From an uncultured Sphingomonadales bacterium (GTDB lineage: Bacteria; Pseudomonadota; Alphaproteobacteria; Sphingomonadales; Sphingomonadaceae): a stretch of DNA of 64,000 nt. The first letter of the stretch is position 1; every line of letters begins with the position of its first letter. The position numbers were made by a program, and so were the translations under genes. Below the pieces are notes generated by a model. That model was not told the origin of the DNA. It searched no databases and saw nothing but the letters and a program-made list of their open reading frames with translations. The stretch is from positions 62,001 through 126,000 of the forward strand of contig CAILBC010000006.1 of NCBI GenBank assembly GCA_903832325.1. Reading direction: 5' to 3'. Shown here piece by piece: positions 35,027 through 43,360 of this stretch.

Positions 35027-36939
35027 TGCGGCCCATTCGCGGTCTTGCCGGTTGGGCCCTGGCGTGTCTGGCAGCGATCGCCCCGGTACTCGCACTTGCC
35101 CCGAACCTTGCACTTGCCCAGGCGCAAGTGCCCGTGGCGCAAGGGAGCACCCCGCCCGACGAACTGGCCCCCCCGGTCAAGCATCAGGCCCTGTTCTTTG
35201 CGCGGCGTCTGACCGGATATCTGCCCGTGCGCGATGGCACGCAGCTTCGTTACAGCGTGCTGCTGCCGCAGGGGAAGGGGCCGTTTCCGGTGATCGTGAA
35301 CTATTCGGGTTACGATCCCGGATCGATCGGCGGCGCGGCCTATATGGATGACAACACCGCGATGTCGGTCAATCTTGATCGCACGCTGGTGCAGGCAGGC
35401 TATGCCGTGGTCGGGATAAACGCACGCGGCACCGCCTGTTCGGAAGGGCAGTTCGAATTTCTGGCGCGGTCCTATGGCGAAGATGGCTATGACGCCATCG
35501 AATGGATTGCGCGCCAGCCCTGGTCCGATGGCGCAGTGGGCATGGCCAACTGGTCCTGGGCGGGGATGTCGCAACTGGCCACAGCCTCGGAACGGCCGCC
35601 GCATCTGCGTGCGATTGCCCCGGGCATGCCGCTGGGCGATGCACGGCTGGATAGCTGGTTTCCCGGCGGGGTGCCGGCGCCGGGTTTTGTCGATGGCTGG
35701 TGGGGCTATCTCCATTCGCGCTGGGATGCGGCGCGCACCAGCGCCCGGGCAGAGGGCGATCAGCGCTGTCTCACCCAGATTGCCACGAATGAACGCACAG
35801 CCGAGGCCGGCCGGGTGCCGGCCATTTTGATCCGGCATCCCTTGCGCGATGATTTCATCGAAATTCGCAACATGGCCGGACGCACCGGGCGGATCACCGT
35901 GCCGGTGCTATCAATGGAAGTGTTCCAGGACGAAGCCGTGATCTCGCGAATGGGCTATTTCCAGGAAACGCTCGATCCGTCGCGGCTTTGGTATGTTCAG
36001 ACCAATGGCGCGCACGATGTCTATGCTGCGCTGCGTTTTCGCCAGACGCTGATCGGCTTTTTCGACCATTTCCTCAAAGACAAGGCCAATGGCTTTGAAT
36101 CCACCCCGCATGTGCAGGTATGGATCGAAAGCACGCTCAAGGGTCCGGCAGACGGCCTGTTCGAAAACCTGACGCCCGGCATCGCCTTTGCCCACGCCAC
36201 CTATCCCCTGCCGGTCACCCCGCTGGCGCTGGCACTTTCCGCCGGGGGCAGGCTGGTTCAGGCCGCGGCGGGCACTGGTGCGCCGGACCATTTTGCCTAT
36301 CCCATGCGCGGGCCTGGGGTGAACACTTTGTTTGACAAGGACAATTGGGAACCACTTGGTCCCGATTGGCAGCGCGGCACGCTGGCCTTTACCACCGCGC
36401 CGTTTGATCACGATCTGGTTGCCTATGGCCCGGCCAGTGCCGACTTGTGGGTGACCACGGGCATTGCCGATGCCGATCTGCAGGTCACCGTCACCGAAGT
36501 GCGCCCCGACGGGCAGGAAATGTTTGTCCAGCGGGGCTGGCTGCGCCTGTCTGACCGCGCGCAGGACGCGGCGCGATCCACGGCACTGCGCCCCTGGCCG
36601 ATCGACCGGCCCGAAACCATGGCTGCGATGGTGCCCGGTGTGCCCGCGCTGGCCCGGATCGAAGTTCAGAAATTTGCCCATGCCTTTCGCAAGGGATCGC
36701 GGCTGCGCCTGTGGATCGATACGCCCAGCCAATATGGCGGTAACCTGTTTGCGCCGCAGTCGGTGCCGACGCAGGTGGAGGTGTTGCACGATGCCGACCA
36801 TCCATCGCGGCTGATAATCGGCACAGTGCCCGATCATTCGCTGCACGATGTGGCCGTGCCGGCCGCTTGGCCTGCCTGCGGCAGTGTGCTGCATCAACCC
36901 TGCCGCCCTGATCCGCTCATGCCGGCGTCCAGACCCTGA
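35011..36939 (+). CDS. CocE/NonD family hydrolase (X-Pro dipeptidyl-peptidase-like)
   Basis: A protein of up to 642 residues with a signal peptide (LAGWALACLAAIAPVLALA). The alpha/beta hydrolase core (YLPVRDGTQLRYSVLLPQG) has its nucleophile in NWSWAGMS (Ser182). The C-terminal jelly-roll domain (FRKGSRLRLWIDTPS) is typical of CocE and X-Pro peptidases. Family members cleave esters or N-acyl bonds. The ATG at 35026 overlaps the upstream stop as TGATG and is an equally likely start. It is coupled to the beta-lactamase-fold esterase. Confidence 0.88.
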   Translation: METALMRPIRGLAGWALACLAAIAPVLALAPNLALAQAQVPVAQGSTPPDELAPPVKHQALFFARRLTGYLPVRDGTQLRYSVLLPQGKGPFPVIVNYSGYDPGSIGGAAYMDDNTAMSVNLDRTLVQAGYAVVGINARGTACSEGQFEFLARSYGEDGYDAIEWIARQPWSDGAVGMANWSWAGMSQLATASERPPHLRAIAPGMPLGDARLDSWFPGGVPAPGFVDGWWGYLHSRWDAARTSARAEGDQRCLTQIATNERTAEAGRVPAILIRHPLRDDFIEIRNMAGRTGRITVPVLSMEVFQDEAVISRMGYFQETLDPSRLWYVQTNGAHDVYAALRFRQTLIGFFDHFLKDKANGFESTPHVQVWIESTLKGPADGLFENLTPGIAFAHATYPLPVTPLALALSAGGRLVQAAAGTGAPDHFAYPMRGPGVNTLFDKDNWEPLGPDWQRGTLAFTTAPFDHDLVAYGPASADLWVTTGIADADLQVTVTEVRPDGQEMFVQRGWLRLSDRAQDAARSTALRPWPIDRPETMAAMVPGVPALARIEVQKFAHAFRKGSRLRLWIDTPSQYGGNLFAPQSVPTQVEVLHDADHPSRLIIGTVPDHSLHDVAVPAAWPACGSVLHQPCRPDPLMPASRP

Positions 36940-36956
36940 ACCGAAAGGAAATTTCC

Positions 36957-37565
36957 ATGTCCTTGTCCCGCCGCCACGCGCTTGGCCTGATCGGCGCCAG
37001 CCTGCCGCTTGCCACGGCCGCTACCCGCCTTTCCGCGACCGCGCCCCTGGCCCATGAACCTGCGGCGCCGCCGCTGCCAGCCGGCGGCGTGCCAAAGGTC
37101 TATGACCAGGTCGGGCTCGAATGGGTGATGAACATTCTGCCGTTCTGTTCCGATCCCGAATTCATGGGCGACAAGGCCGACCAGACTGCTGCCGATGGCG
37201 ATCGCTATGATGTCTGGCCGATCATTGGCGGCACGTTCCATGGGCGCGGCATCAAGGGCACGGTGATCCCCGGCGGCGGCGATTTTCCGGTGGTGCGGCC
37301 CGATGGCGTGGTAATCGTGGATGCGCTCTATCGGCTGAAAACCGATGACGGCGTGGAAATCATCATCCACAACACCGGTCTCGGCTATACCGAAGACAAA
37401 TACCGCCTGCTGCCGACGTTCAACGTGCCGGGCAAGAAATACGCCTGGCTGCGCGAATCCGCATTCGTCGCCACGCTGACTTATCCGATCCCGCCCGAGA
37501 TCAAGGCACCCGATTTCGGGCCCAAGGCCAATGGCCGGCTGATCCAGGTTTTCCGCCTGACTTGA
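36957..37565 (+). CDS. Tat-exported DUF3237 family protein
   Basis: A 202-residue protein with a twin-arginine signal (SRRHALGLIGASLPLATA), so it is folded before export. The rest is a DUF3237 domain with GTFHGRGIKGTVIPGGGDF and KTDDGVEIIIHNTGLGY. It is the last gene of the receptor-esterase-hydrolase run, 17 bases after the CocE gene, and ends 18 bases before the convergent TPR lipoprotein gene. The function of the family is unknown. Co-occurrence of two DUF3237 proteins with catabolic genes in this window points to a role in aromatic or ester metabolism. Confidence 0.87.
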   Translation: MSLSRRHALGLIGASLPLATAATRLSATAPLAHEPAAPPLPAGGVPKVYDQVGLEWVMNILPFCSDPEFMGDKADQTAADGDRYDVWPIIGGTFHGRGIKGTVIPGGGDFPVVRPDGVVIVDALYRLKTDDGVEIIIHNTGLGYTEDKYRLLPTFNVPGKKYAWLRESAFVATLTYPIPPEIKAPDFGPKANGRLIQVFRLT

Positions 37566-37583
37566 ACGGGTGGAAGGGGGCGA

Positions 37584-39173
37584 TCAGGGTTTGGCGCCGG
37601 TCGCTTCGGCCAGATGCGCGCGGATATCGGCATCGCCGGGCCGCAACTGAGCCGCGCGTTGCAGCAGTGTGGTCGCTTCGCCTTTGCCGGTGCCCGAACG
37701 CAGCAGGGCAAGCCCCAGGGTATCGATCGTCACCGGGTCATCGGGCGCGAGCGCCAGCGCCTTGCGCGCCAGCGGCACGGCATCACCCGCGCGGCCCAGC
37801 TCGATCCTGACGTAGGCGGCGTTGTTATAGGCGATCGCCGAATGGGCATGCGCGGTGGCCAGCATCTGCGCATAAACCGCATCGGCATGGGCCCAATCGT
37901 GCGCGCGGATGGCGGTCTGTGCCTCGGTCATGGCCGCGGCATCGGGATCGACCGCGGGGGTTGCCGCGGCACGCGCCGCCAGATCGGCCGCAGCGGGATC
38001 GTGGTTGGCGGCGGCCAGCCGGGCCGCAAGCTGCAACGGCGCGGCACCGGCATTGGCAGTCATCGCCAACGGTTTCAGCGCGCGCCAGGCGGCGCCCGGA
38101 TCGCCCTTTTGCGTCAGCATCACCGCCAGCGCAAAACGGGCACGCCCATCATCGCCGCCATGCAGCACATAGGCATTCAGCTGGTTGATCGCATCTTCCT
38201 TGCGCCCGACCTGGGCAAAGGCCAGCCCCGCGAGCAGGCGCAGCGCATTGTTGGCATTGGGTTTGTCGGCAAACGGGGTCAGCAGCCGCGCCGCCTCATC
38301 CGCATGGCCCGAATCAAAGGCGATCTGCGCACCATAAAGCGCGATCCACACATCCCCGGGCGCCGCCTTGCGCGCGCGATCGAGCCAGGTCATTTCCTCG
38401 GCATGGTTGCTGGCGCTGCGGGCCAATCCGGCCAGCGCCAGCATCGGCACCTGGTGATCGGGACGCAAATGATTGGCGCGGGTGAAAATATCCTGCGCAT
38501 CGCGGGCGCGGCCTTCGCCCAGCGCAACCTGCCCCGCAAACACCACCGCCTCGAAATCTTCGGGCGCATGGGCCAGCAGGTCTGTTGCAATCGCATCGGC
38601 GCGCGTGCGGTCGCCACGCGCCATGGCCCGCACCCCGTCCAGCACCTTCAGATCGGGCGATGCGGACCAGCGGGCGAGGGCCCGGTCAAGCAGCGCCATC
38701 CCGGGCTGGGTATTGTCCGCGCGCACCAGCGCGCGCACTTTCACCGCGGCCGAAACCGGATCGGCCGGTTCATCAGGGCCGATCACCTGCAACGCCGCCG
38801 CGGCATTGCCCTGGGCCAGTTGCGCCTTGGCCAGCAGGGGGCGCACTTGCGCCGCCTCATCGGCGGGCAGGGCGTCGGGTGCGGCGCGCGTTACCGCTTC
38901 CAATAGCAGCGCGGCGCGCCCGGCATCACCTTGTTCCAACGCCACCCGCGCGGCCAGTAACTGCAGCCCGGGATCGCCGTGGCCATCCCGTGTGGCCGCC
39001 TTGAGCAGGGTATCGGCCTGATGCCAGTCGTTATGCGCCAGCGCCGCCTGCGCATCGCGCGCGGCCGTGGCCGGGTCGGAGCCATGGCTGCCGCATCCTG
39101 CCGGCAGCGCGAGGGCCAGTGTCGCCAGGGCCCGTATCGCCATGACACGCCAGACCTGAACAGGCTGCTTCAT
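37584..39173 (-). CDS. TPR-repeat lipoprotein (possibly PEP-CTERM-associated, PrsT-like)
   Basis: A lipoprotein of about 529 residues with a lipobox ALPAGC near residue 27, followed by tandem TPR-like repeats to the end. AAGGA eight bases before the ATG at 39173 favours this start over the ATG at 39182. TPR lipoproteins called PrsT accompany PEP-CTERM sorting systems; this one faces away from a PEP-CTERM protein gene across a shared control region. It is shorter than typical PrsT, and no exosortase gene is seen in the window, so the link is an inference. Confidence 0.8.
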   Translation of the reverse strand: MKQPVQVWRVMAIRALATLALALPAGCGSHGSDPATAARDAQAALAHNDWHQADTLLKAATRDGHGDPGLQLLAARVALEQGDAGRAALLLEAVTRAAPDALPADEAAQVRPLLAKAQLAQGNAAAALQVIGPDEPADPVSAAVKVRALVRADNTQPGMALLDRALARWSASPDLKVLDGVRAMARGDRTRADAIATDLLAHAPEDFEAVVFAGQVALGEGRARDAQDIFTRANHLRPDHQVPMLALAGLARSASNHAEEMTWLDRARKAAPGDVWIALYGAQIAFDSGHADEAARLLTPFADKPNANNALRLLAGLAFAQVGRKEDAINQLNAYVLHGGDDGRARFALAVMLTQKGDPGAAWRALKPLAMTANAGAAPLQLAARLAAANHDPAAADLAARAAATPAVDPDAAAMTEAQTAIRAHDWAHADAVYAQMLATAHAHSAIAYNNAAYVRIELGRAGDAVPLARKALALAPDDPVTIDTLGLALLRSGTGKGEATTLLQRAAQLRPGDADIRAHLAEATGAKP

Positions 39174-39537
39174 TCTGATCATCCTTGCTGCACAGTAGGC
39201 CTCATCTTTGCCTGTCATGGCGCAGGACCTTTGAATTTTCAGTTCCCGTGAGGGCCCGATGGCGGCAATTTCAGTCCGTTCCGGTGGTTTGTTCGGCGCA
39301 AATGCGGTTTTCGGGCGGGTCTTGATTACGACCCGGCTGATTGTGGGAAAACAACAATAGCAACGCAAAGTCATGAATGCTTTTGTTTTTATCTGTCGGG
39401 CTGACATTGCTTTGCTTAGCCGTCGAAACAAGACGTTTCAAAGTGAAACAGCGCAATATGGTAAACAGCATCGCAACCATGCGGGCCCGAGGCTAGACCG
39501 GGTCCACGAACAGCGTTGGTGATTCGCACAGGGATTT
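39174..39537. promoter_or_regulatory. AT-rich divergent region with three GAAAC half-sites
   Basis: This 364-bp gap separates the TPR lipoprotein and PEP-CTERM genes and is much richer in AT than the surrounding coding DNA. At 39425-39449 three half-sites lie in alternating orientation: GAAAC-AAGAC-GTTTC and, sharing the middle one, GTTTCA-AAG-TGAAAC (39435-39449, perfect 6-bp arms). This is a strong candidate operator. No small gene is convincing here. Confidence 0.5.
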
Positions 39538-40116
39538 ATGGGCATGCGCACTTTCAACCAGATCATGCTGGCCGCCGGTCTTGCCGTGGCCGTTGCCGCC
39601 CCGGCGCAGGCCACGATTTACGATTACACCATGGCCGGCAACAGCGGCCTGACCATTGCCAATGTCGGTGTCCTGCCGGGTCAGCCCCCATTCACGGGCA
39701 ACCTCCTGATCGACACCGCCGCCGGTACCGGCACGCTGACTGGCGACAATGGCGCGATCAACATCAATTTCACCGGCAATTTTGCCGGCTTCATGGGCGG
39801 TGCAGCCCCCATGAACATGTACAATGTCGTGATCAACCCGGCGAGCAGCATCACCGTCGGCGGCCACACGTATTCGCTGGTTGCCCCTGCTTCGACGCAC
39901 CCGGACATGGTGGAATTCATGGGCAGCTACATCAATCTTTGGGCGGAATGGTCGTCGCCCGGATGCTCCACCTGCAAAATTCTGGGTGATACGATCGGCA
40001 ACATCACCGGCGGCGGCACGCCCGTGCCAGAGCCGGGCATGGTCGGCCTGATGGCGCTGGGCGTCGCCGGCCTGGCCTGGCAGCGCCGCCGCAAGGCACC
40101 GCTCGCCCTGGCCTGA
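39538..40116 (+). CDS. PEP-CTERM sorting domain protein
   Basis: A 192-residue exported protein. A signal peptide (QIMLAAGLAVAVAAPAQA) is followed by a beta-rich mature domain. The C-terminal PEP-CTERM tail has VPEPG, a hydrophobic helix (LMALGVAGLAW) and the basic stop QRRRK. Such proteins are cut and anchored by exosortase EpsH/XrtA-type enzymes and often belong to exopolysaccharide or biofilm systems. AGGGA precedes the ATG. Its stop codon lies in a 14-bp tandem duplication and a strong terminator follows. Confidence 0.92.
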   Translation: MGMRTFNQIMLAAGLAVAVAAPAQATIYDYTMAGNSGLTIANVGVLPGQPPFTGNLLIDTAAGTGTLTGDNGAININFTGNFAGFMGGAAPMNMYNVVINPASSITVGGHTYSLVAPASTHPDMVEFMGSYINLWAEWSSPGCSTCKILGDTIGNITGGGTPVPEPGMVGLMALGVAGLAWQRRRKAPLALA

Positions 40117-40139
40117 TTGTCCTGGCCTGATTGTCCTGA
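40107..40139. repeat. 14-bp tandem duplication spanning the PEP-CTERM stop codon
   Basis: CCTGGCCTGATTGT occurs at 40107-40120 and 40121-40134, then a partial CCTGA. The stop TGA at 40114-40116 is inside the unit. Confidence 0.92.
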
Positions 40140-40157
40140 GAGGCGATACGCACATCA

Positions 40158-40193
40158 AAACGCCGGCCAGTGTCTGTGCACTGGCCGGCGTTT
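40158..40193. terminator. bidirectional intrinsic terminator
   Basis: A perfect 15-bp stem AAACGCCGGCCAGTG (40158-40172) pairs with CACTGGCCGGCGTTT (40179-40193) around a six-base loop, with T- and A-runs at its ends. It lies between the convergent PEP-CTERM and porin genes and can serve both. Confidence 0.93.
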
Positions 40194-40210
40194 CGCGTTT
40201 CAGGTCTGGA

Positions 40211-41821
40211 TCAGAACCCGGCTTCGATGCCGACCAGGCCAACGTTGGAAATCGCCCCGGCATCGGACCAGCTTGATCCATCGGGGAAGTTCCCGCCCGA
40301 CATGAACGTCAGCGGGGCATAGCCCTGGGTGTGGATCGCTTCGACAAAGCCCTTGATCCCCGGTGCATAGCGGTGCGCCAGGCCCAGCACCCACTGTTTC
40401 TGGCGGTGCCACGGCGTATCCGCCGCGCCCGAATGGACCGCGCTGAATTCAAACGACAGATCAACCCCTTGTGGCGTGACCGGCAGGGCATAGCGCGCGC
40501 CGATCGTGCGTGCGCTGACGATCGCGGCGGGGCTCGCGGCATAAGGATTGGGCTTGCCATTGGGGGCCAGCGCCGGCGTCCCCGATGCCAGCCAGGGATC
40601 GGTGGTGCGTGCAAAATCGACATTCACGCGCAGCCGCCGCCAGGTTGCCGTGCCATAAGCGGCCCAGGCCGGATTGAACACGTGGCACGCGCCAAAGTGC
40701 CCGGCCGGATAAGGATCGCAATAATCGCTGCCGCGTTCGTAGCTGGCCCCGGCCATGACCGACAGATCCTGCAGATGTGCGGTATAATTGGCATCAAACG
40801 CATAATTGTTGACCAGTGACGGCACGCCCGTGCCCGATACCGGCGTATTCACCGCGCGGAATTGCGCGCCGCCTTCGATCGCCATCGCGCGCAGATGCAA
40901 CCCGCCGCGCACAAAGCCCAGTTCCGCCCCGTTGGCGAGACCGGCGAAGGTGTGCCAGTTCCACGAATTCGAAAACGGGCTGACCGTGTCATTCAGACCA
41001 AACGGCACGTCGATCTTGCCCAGCGCGGCATAGACCGGAAACTTTCGCAGATTGCCCAGCAAGACGAAAGCGGAATTCACCGTAACGGTGTTGCGCGCCA
41101 CCGTGGTGTTGGTGCCCGCGCCAAAGTTCTGTTCGGGATTGTACAGCATGCTGACATAAGTCGTCATCCAGGGCGTCAGCGCCGCAGTCATCGACAGCGA
41201 TGCCGAATGGACCGTCAATTCCGAAACGTGGTTGCCCACTTCGTTGCCATTGGTGGGAAACCGCATGACCCAGTCAAACTTGCTGGCACGGTTGGAATAT
41301 TCCCAATCGCCCATGGCAATGGCCTGTCCGCCAAACGTGATCCGCGCCGCAAGATCGCCCGATTGGCGCCCGCGCAGCAGGATCAGCGGCTTGGTATTGG
41401 TCCATTCGGTGTGGCTGAGCAGCTGTTCGCTGATCGGCGGGGCAATGCCGAACACCGCAGCGCCGCCGGTGCCGGACGCGTCGCCTGATGCGGAGGCATA
41501 TTGCCCCGGGCCGGGCGTACCAGCAGTAGCGGGGCCAGCAGTAGCGGGACCGGTTGCGGGCGCGGCGGCAATGGCTGGCGCGCCCGCAGCAGCGGCCAGC
41601 GCAACCGGCGCCGGGCTGTCAGGCACGGCCAATTGCGCGATCAGGCGGTCGGCCGCCGGGCCATGGGCAGTCGCGCGAATAAAGTCGATCAGCGCCGCGT
41701 TGGCCTTTTCCAGCCGCGCAATCCGCGCCTCGGTGTCCGCGTCCGCAGCGGCAAATGCCGGCGCGCATGGCATCAGCCACACCGCCGCCAGCAGCACGAG
41801 CCCAAATTTCCCTCGCAGCAT
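40211..41821 (-). CDS. outer-membrane porin, LbtU/DUF3573-like
   Basis: A protein of about 536 residues with a signal peptide (LVLLAAVWLMPCAPAFA). A short coiled coil (EARIARLEKANAALIDF) comes next, then an Ala/Pro/Gly-rich linker with TAGPATAGT repeats, and a large beta-barrel (GNLRKFPVYAALGKIDVPFG) ending in phenylalanine. The N-terminal coiled coil plus barrel resembles LbtU-type siderophore porins, but this is from memory of family features. It is convergent with the PEP-CTERM gene. Confidence 0.82.
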   Translation of the reverse strand: MLRGKFGLVLLAAVWLMPCAPAFAAADADTEARIARLEKANAALIDFIRATAHGPAADRLIAQLAVPDSPAPVALAAAAGAPAIAAAPATGPATAGPATAGTPGPGQYASASGDASGTGGAAVFGIAPPISEQLLSHTEWTNTKPLILLRGRQSGDLAARITFGGQAIAMGDWEYSNRASKFDWVMRFPTNGNEVGNHVSELTVHSASLSMTAALTPWMTTYVSMLYNPEQNFGAGTNTTVARNTVTVNSAFVLLGNLRKFPVYAALGKIDVPFGLNDTVSPFSNSWNWHTFAGLANGAELGFVRGGLHLRAMAIEGGAQFRAVNTPVSGTGVPSLVNNYAFDANYTAHLQDLSVMAGASYERGSDYCDPYPAGHFGACHVFNPAWAAYGTATWRRLRVNVDFARTTDPWLASGTPALAPNGKPNPYAASPAAIVSARTIGARYALPVTPQGVDLSFEFSAVHSGAADTPWHRQKQWVLGLAHRYAPGIKGFVEAIHTQGYAPLTFMSGGNFPDGSSWSDAGAISNVGLVGIEAGF

Positions 41822-41891
41822 GAAATCTCCAGCATTGCGCGCGCCCCGGCACCGCCCCATCCGGGTTCCGACCGCGTGAATGCCTCCGCAA

Positions 41892-41908
41892 TAACCACCT
41901 AATGGTTA
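41892..41908. promoter_or_regulatory. inverted repeat upstream of the porin gene
   Basis: TAACCA-CCTAA-TGGTTA has perfect 6-bp arms with a 5-bp spacer and lies about 71 bp before the porin start, within an AT-rich patch. It is a plausible operator of the porin gene. Confidence 0.5.
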
Positions 41909-41971
41909 ATACGCAGTTTTGGGGATTGGCTCTGGACCCGATAATCGGCCCGGACTGGACAAGAATGGGCC

Positions 41972-42061
41972 TGGCGGACAGGGTGGGATTCGAACCCACG
42001 GTGAGCTTGCACCCACGGCGGTTTTCAAGACCGCTGCCTTAAACCACTCGGCCACCTGTCC
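41972..42061 (-). tRNA. tRNA-Ser (anticodon UGA)
   Basis: On the minus strand the gene opens GGACAGGTGGCCGAGTGG, pairs its acceptor arm with CCTGTCC and encodes the 3' CCA. The anticodon loop CTTGAAA gives UGA, reading UCA/UCG-type serine codons. A long variable arm (GTGGGTGCAAGCTCAC) and the T-loop GGTTCGAATCCC confirm class II serine tRNA. It lies between the porin and MltB genes. Confidence 0.97.
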
Positions 42062-42262
42062 ATTGGCTGCCAAACTGCCCGCATGGTACCGAGAGCAACA
42101 CAGCAAAACCAAGGGCCCCGTCGATAGTTTGCGATCCGGCGTTGGCAAGAAGTTTTCGCCCTGGACGTTTTCGCCCAGGGCGTTTTCAGTTGACCGCGAA
42201 ATCGGGGGCTTTCGCGACAAGGGGGATTCACACCGGGGGTGGGCTGTGCGACAAGCGTGAGG

Positions 42263-43360
42263 ATGAGCCGGATTGTTCGAACCCTTGCATTGGCGCTGGC
42301 CGTGATATCCGGATCGATGGTTCCGGGCGCGGCGGCAGATGGTCAGGCGTTAGTCCAGGCTGGGGTCCAGACCGTGATGACTCCGCCTGCGAGTAGCGAA
42401 ACTGCCGGCGGGCAGGGCGGGTTTGCGGGCTTTCTGCAAGTTTTGGCGGCACGTGCCCGCGCCGAAGGCGTGCGCGAGGGCACGATCCATGCGGTGATCG
42501 ACGGATTGACTTATGATCCAGACGTGGTGTGGCATGACCGTGCGCAGCCCGGGGTCAGCTCTGGCGTGGCACCGCGGTTCGAACCCTATCGCCGCACCCA
42601 TGTCGATGCCGGGCGCATCGCGCGCGGCCGGGCGCTCTATGCCGCATCGGCCCCGCTGGTCGCCGAGGTAGAGGCGCGGTATGGCGTGCCCGGTGCGATC
42701 GTCCTGGCGATCTGGGGCCATGAAACCAATTATGGCAGTTTTACCGGCACGTATGATCTGCCGCGATCGATCGCCTCGCTCGCTTATGAAGGGCGGCGGC
42801 GGTCGCTGTTTTCCGAAGAGTTTGTCGCGCTGCTGAAGATGATTGACCGGGGCGTGCCGCGCGCGCGCCTGCGCGGCAGCTGGGCCGGCGCCTTTGGCAA
42901 TCCGCAATTCCTGCCCAGCGTCTATCTGCGCGTGGCGCAGGATGCCGATGGCGATGGCCTGGCCGATATCTGGACCAACCGCGCCGATACGCTGGCCTCC
43001 ATCGCCAACTATTTCCGCGATGCCGGCTGGCGGCGCGGCGAACCCTGGGGCCTGGCCGTCACGGTTCCGGCCGGGTTCGATCGCGCGGCGCAGGCCAATC
43101 GCATGGTCAGTCCGCGCTGTCCGCAGGTCTTTTCCCGCCATTCGCGCTGGCATACCGTGGCCGAATGGCGCGCCATGGGAATTGTCCCGGCGCACGGCGC
43201 CTGGCCCGATGACCGGGTGCAGGCCACATTGTTCGAACCCGATGGCCCGGGGCATGCGGCCTGGCTGCTAACCGGAAATTATCGGGTTATCCTCGATTAC
43301 AATTGTTCCAACTATTATGCCCTTTCCGTAGGATTGCTTGCCGATGAGATCAGTCACTAG
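42263..43360 (+). CDS. lytic murein transglycosylase, MltB family
   Basis: A 365-residue exported enzyme that cleaves peptidoglycan glycan strands to anhydro-muropeptides. A signal peptide (LALALAVISGSMVPGAAA) precedes the catalytic domain with Glu154 in WGHETNYGSF and the conserved SWAGAFGNPQFLPSVY (MltB: GAxGxxQFMPS). I chose the ATG at 42263. It overlaps the RlpA gene by 17 bases and starts a cell-wall run (MltB, RlpA, carboxypeptidase). Confidence 0.92.
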   Translation: MSRIVRTLALALAVISGSMVPGAAADGQALVQAGVQTVMTPPASSETAGGQGGFAGFLQVLAARARAEGVREGTIHAVIDGLTYDPDVVWHDRAQPGVSSGVAPRFEPYRRTHVDAGRIARGRALYAASAPLVAEVEARYGVPGAIVLAIWGHETNYGSFTGTYDLPRSIASLAYEGRRRSLFSEEFVALLKMIDRGVPRARLRGSWAGAFGNPQFLPSVYLRVAQDADGDGLADIWTNRADTLASIANYFRDAGWRRGEPWGLAVTVPAGFDRAAQANRMVSPRCPQVFSRHSRWHTVAEWRAMGIVPAHGAWPDDRVQATLFEPDGPGHAAWLLTGNYRVILDYNCSNYYALSVGLLADEISH

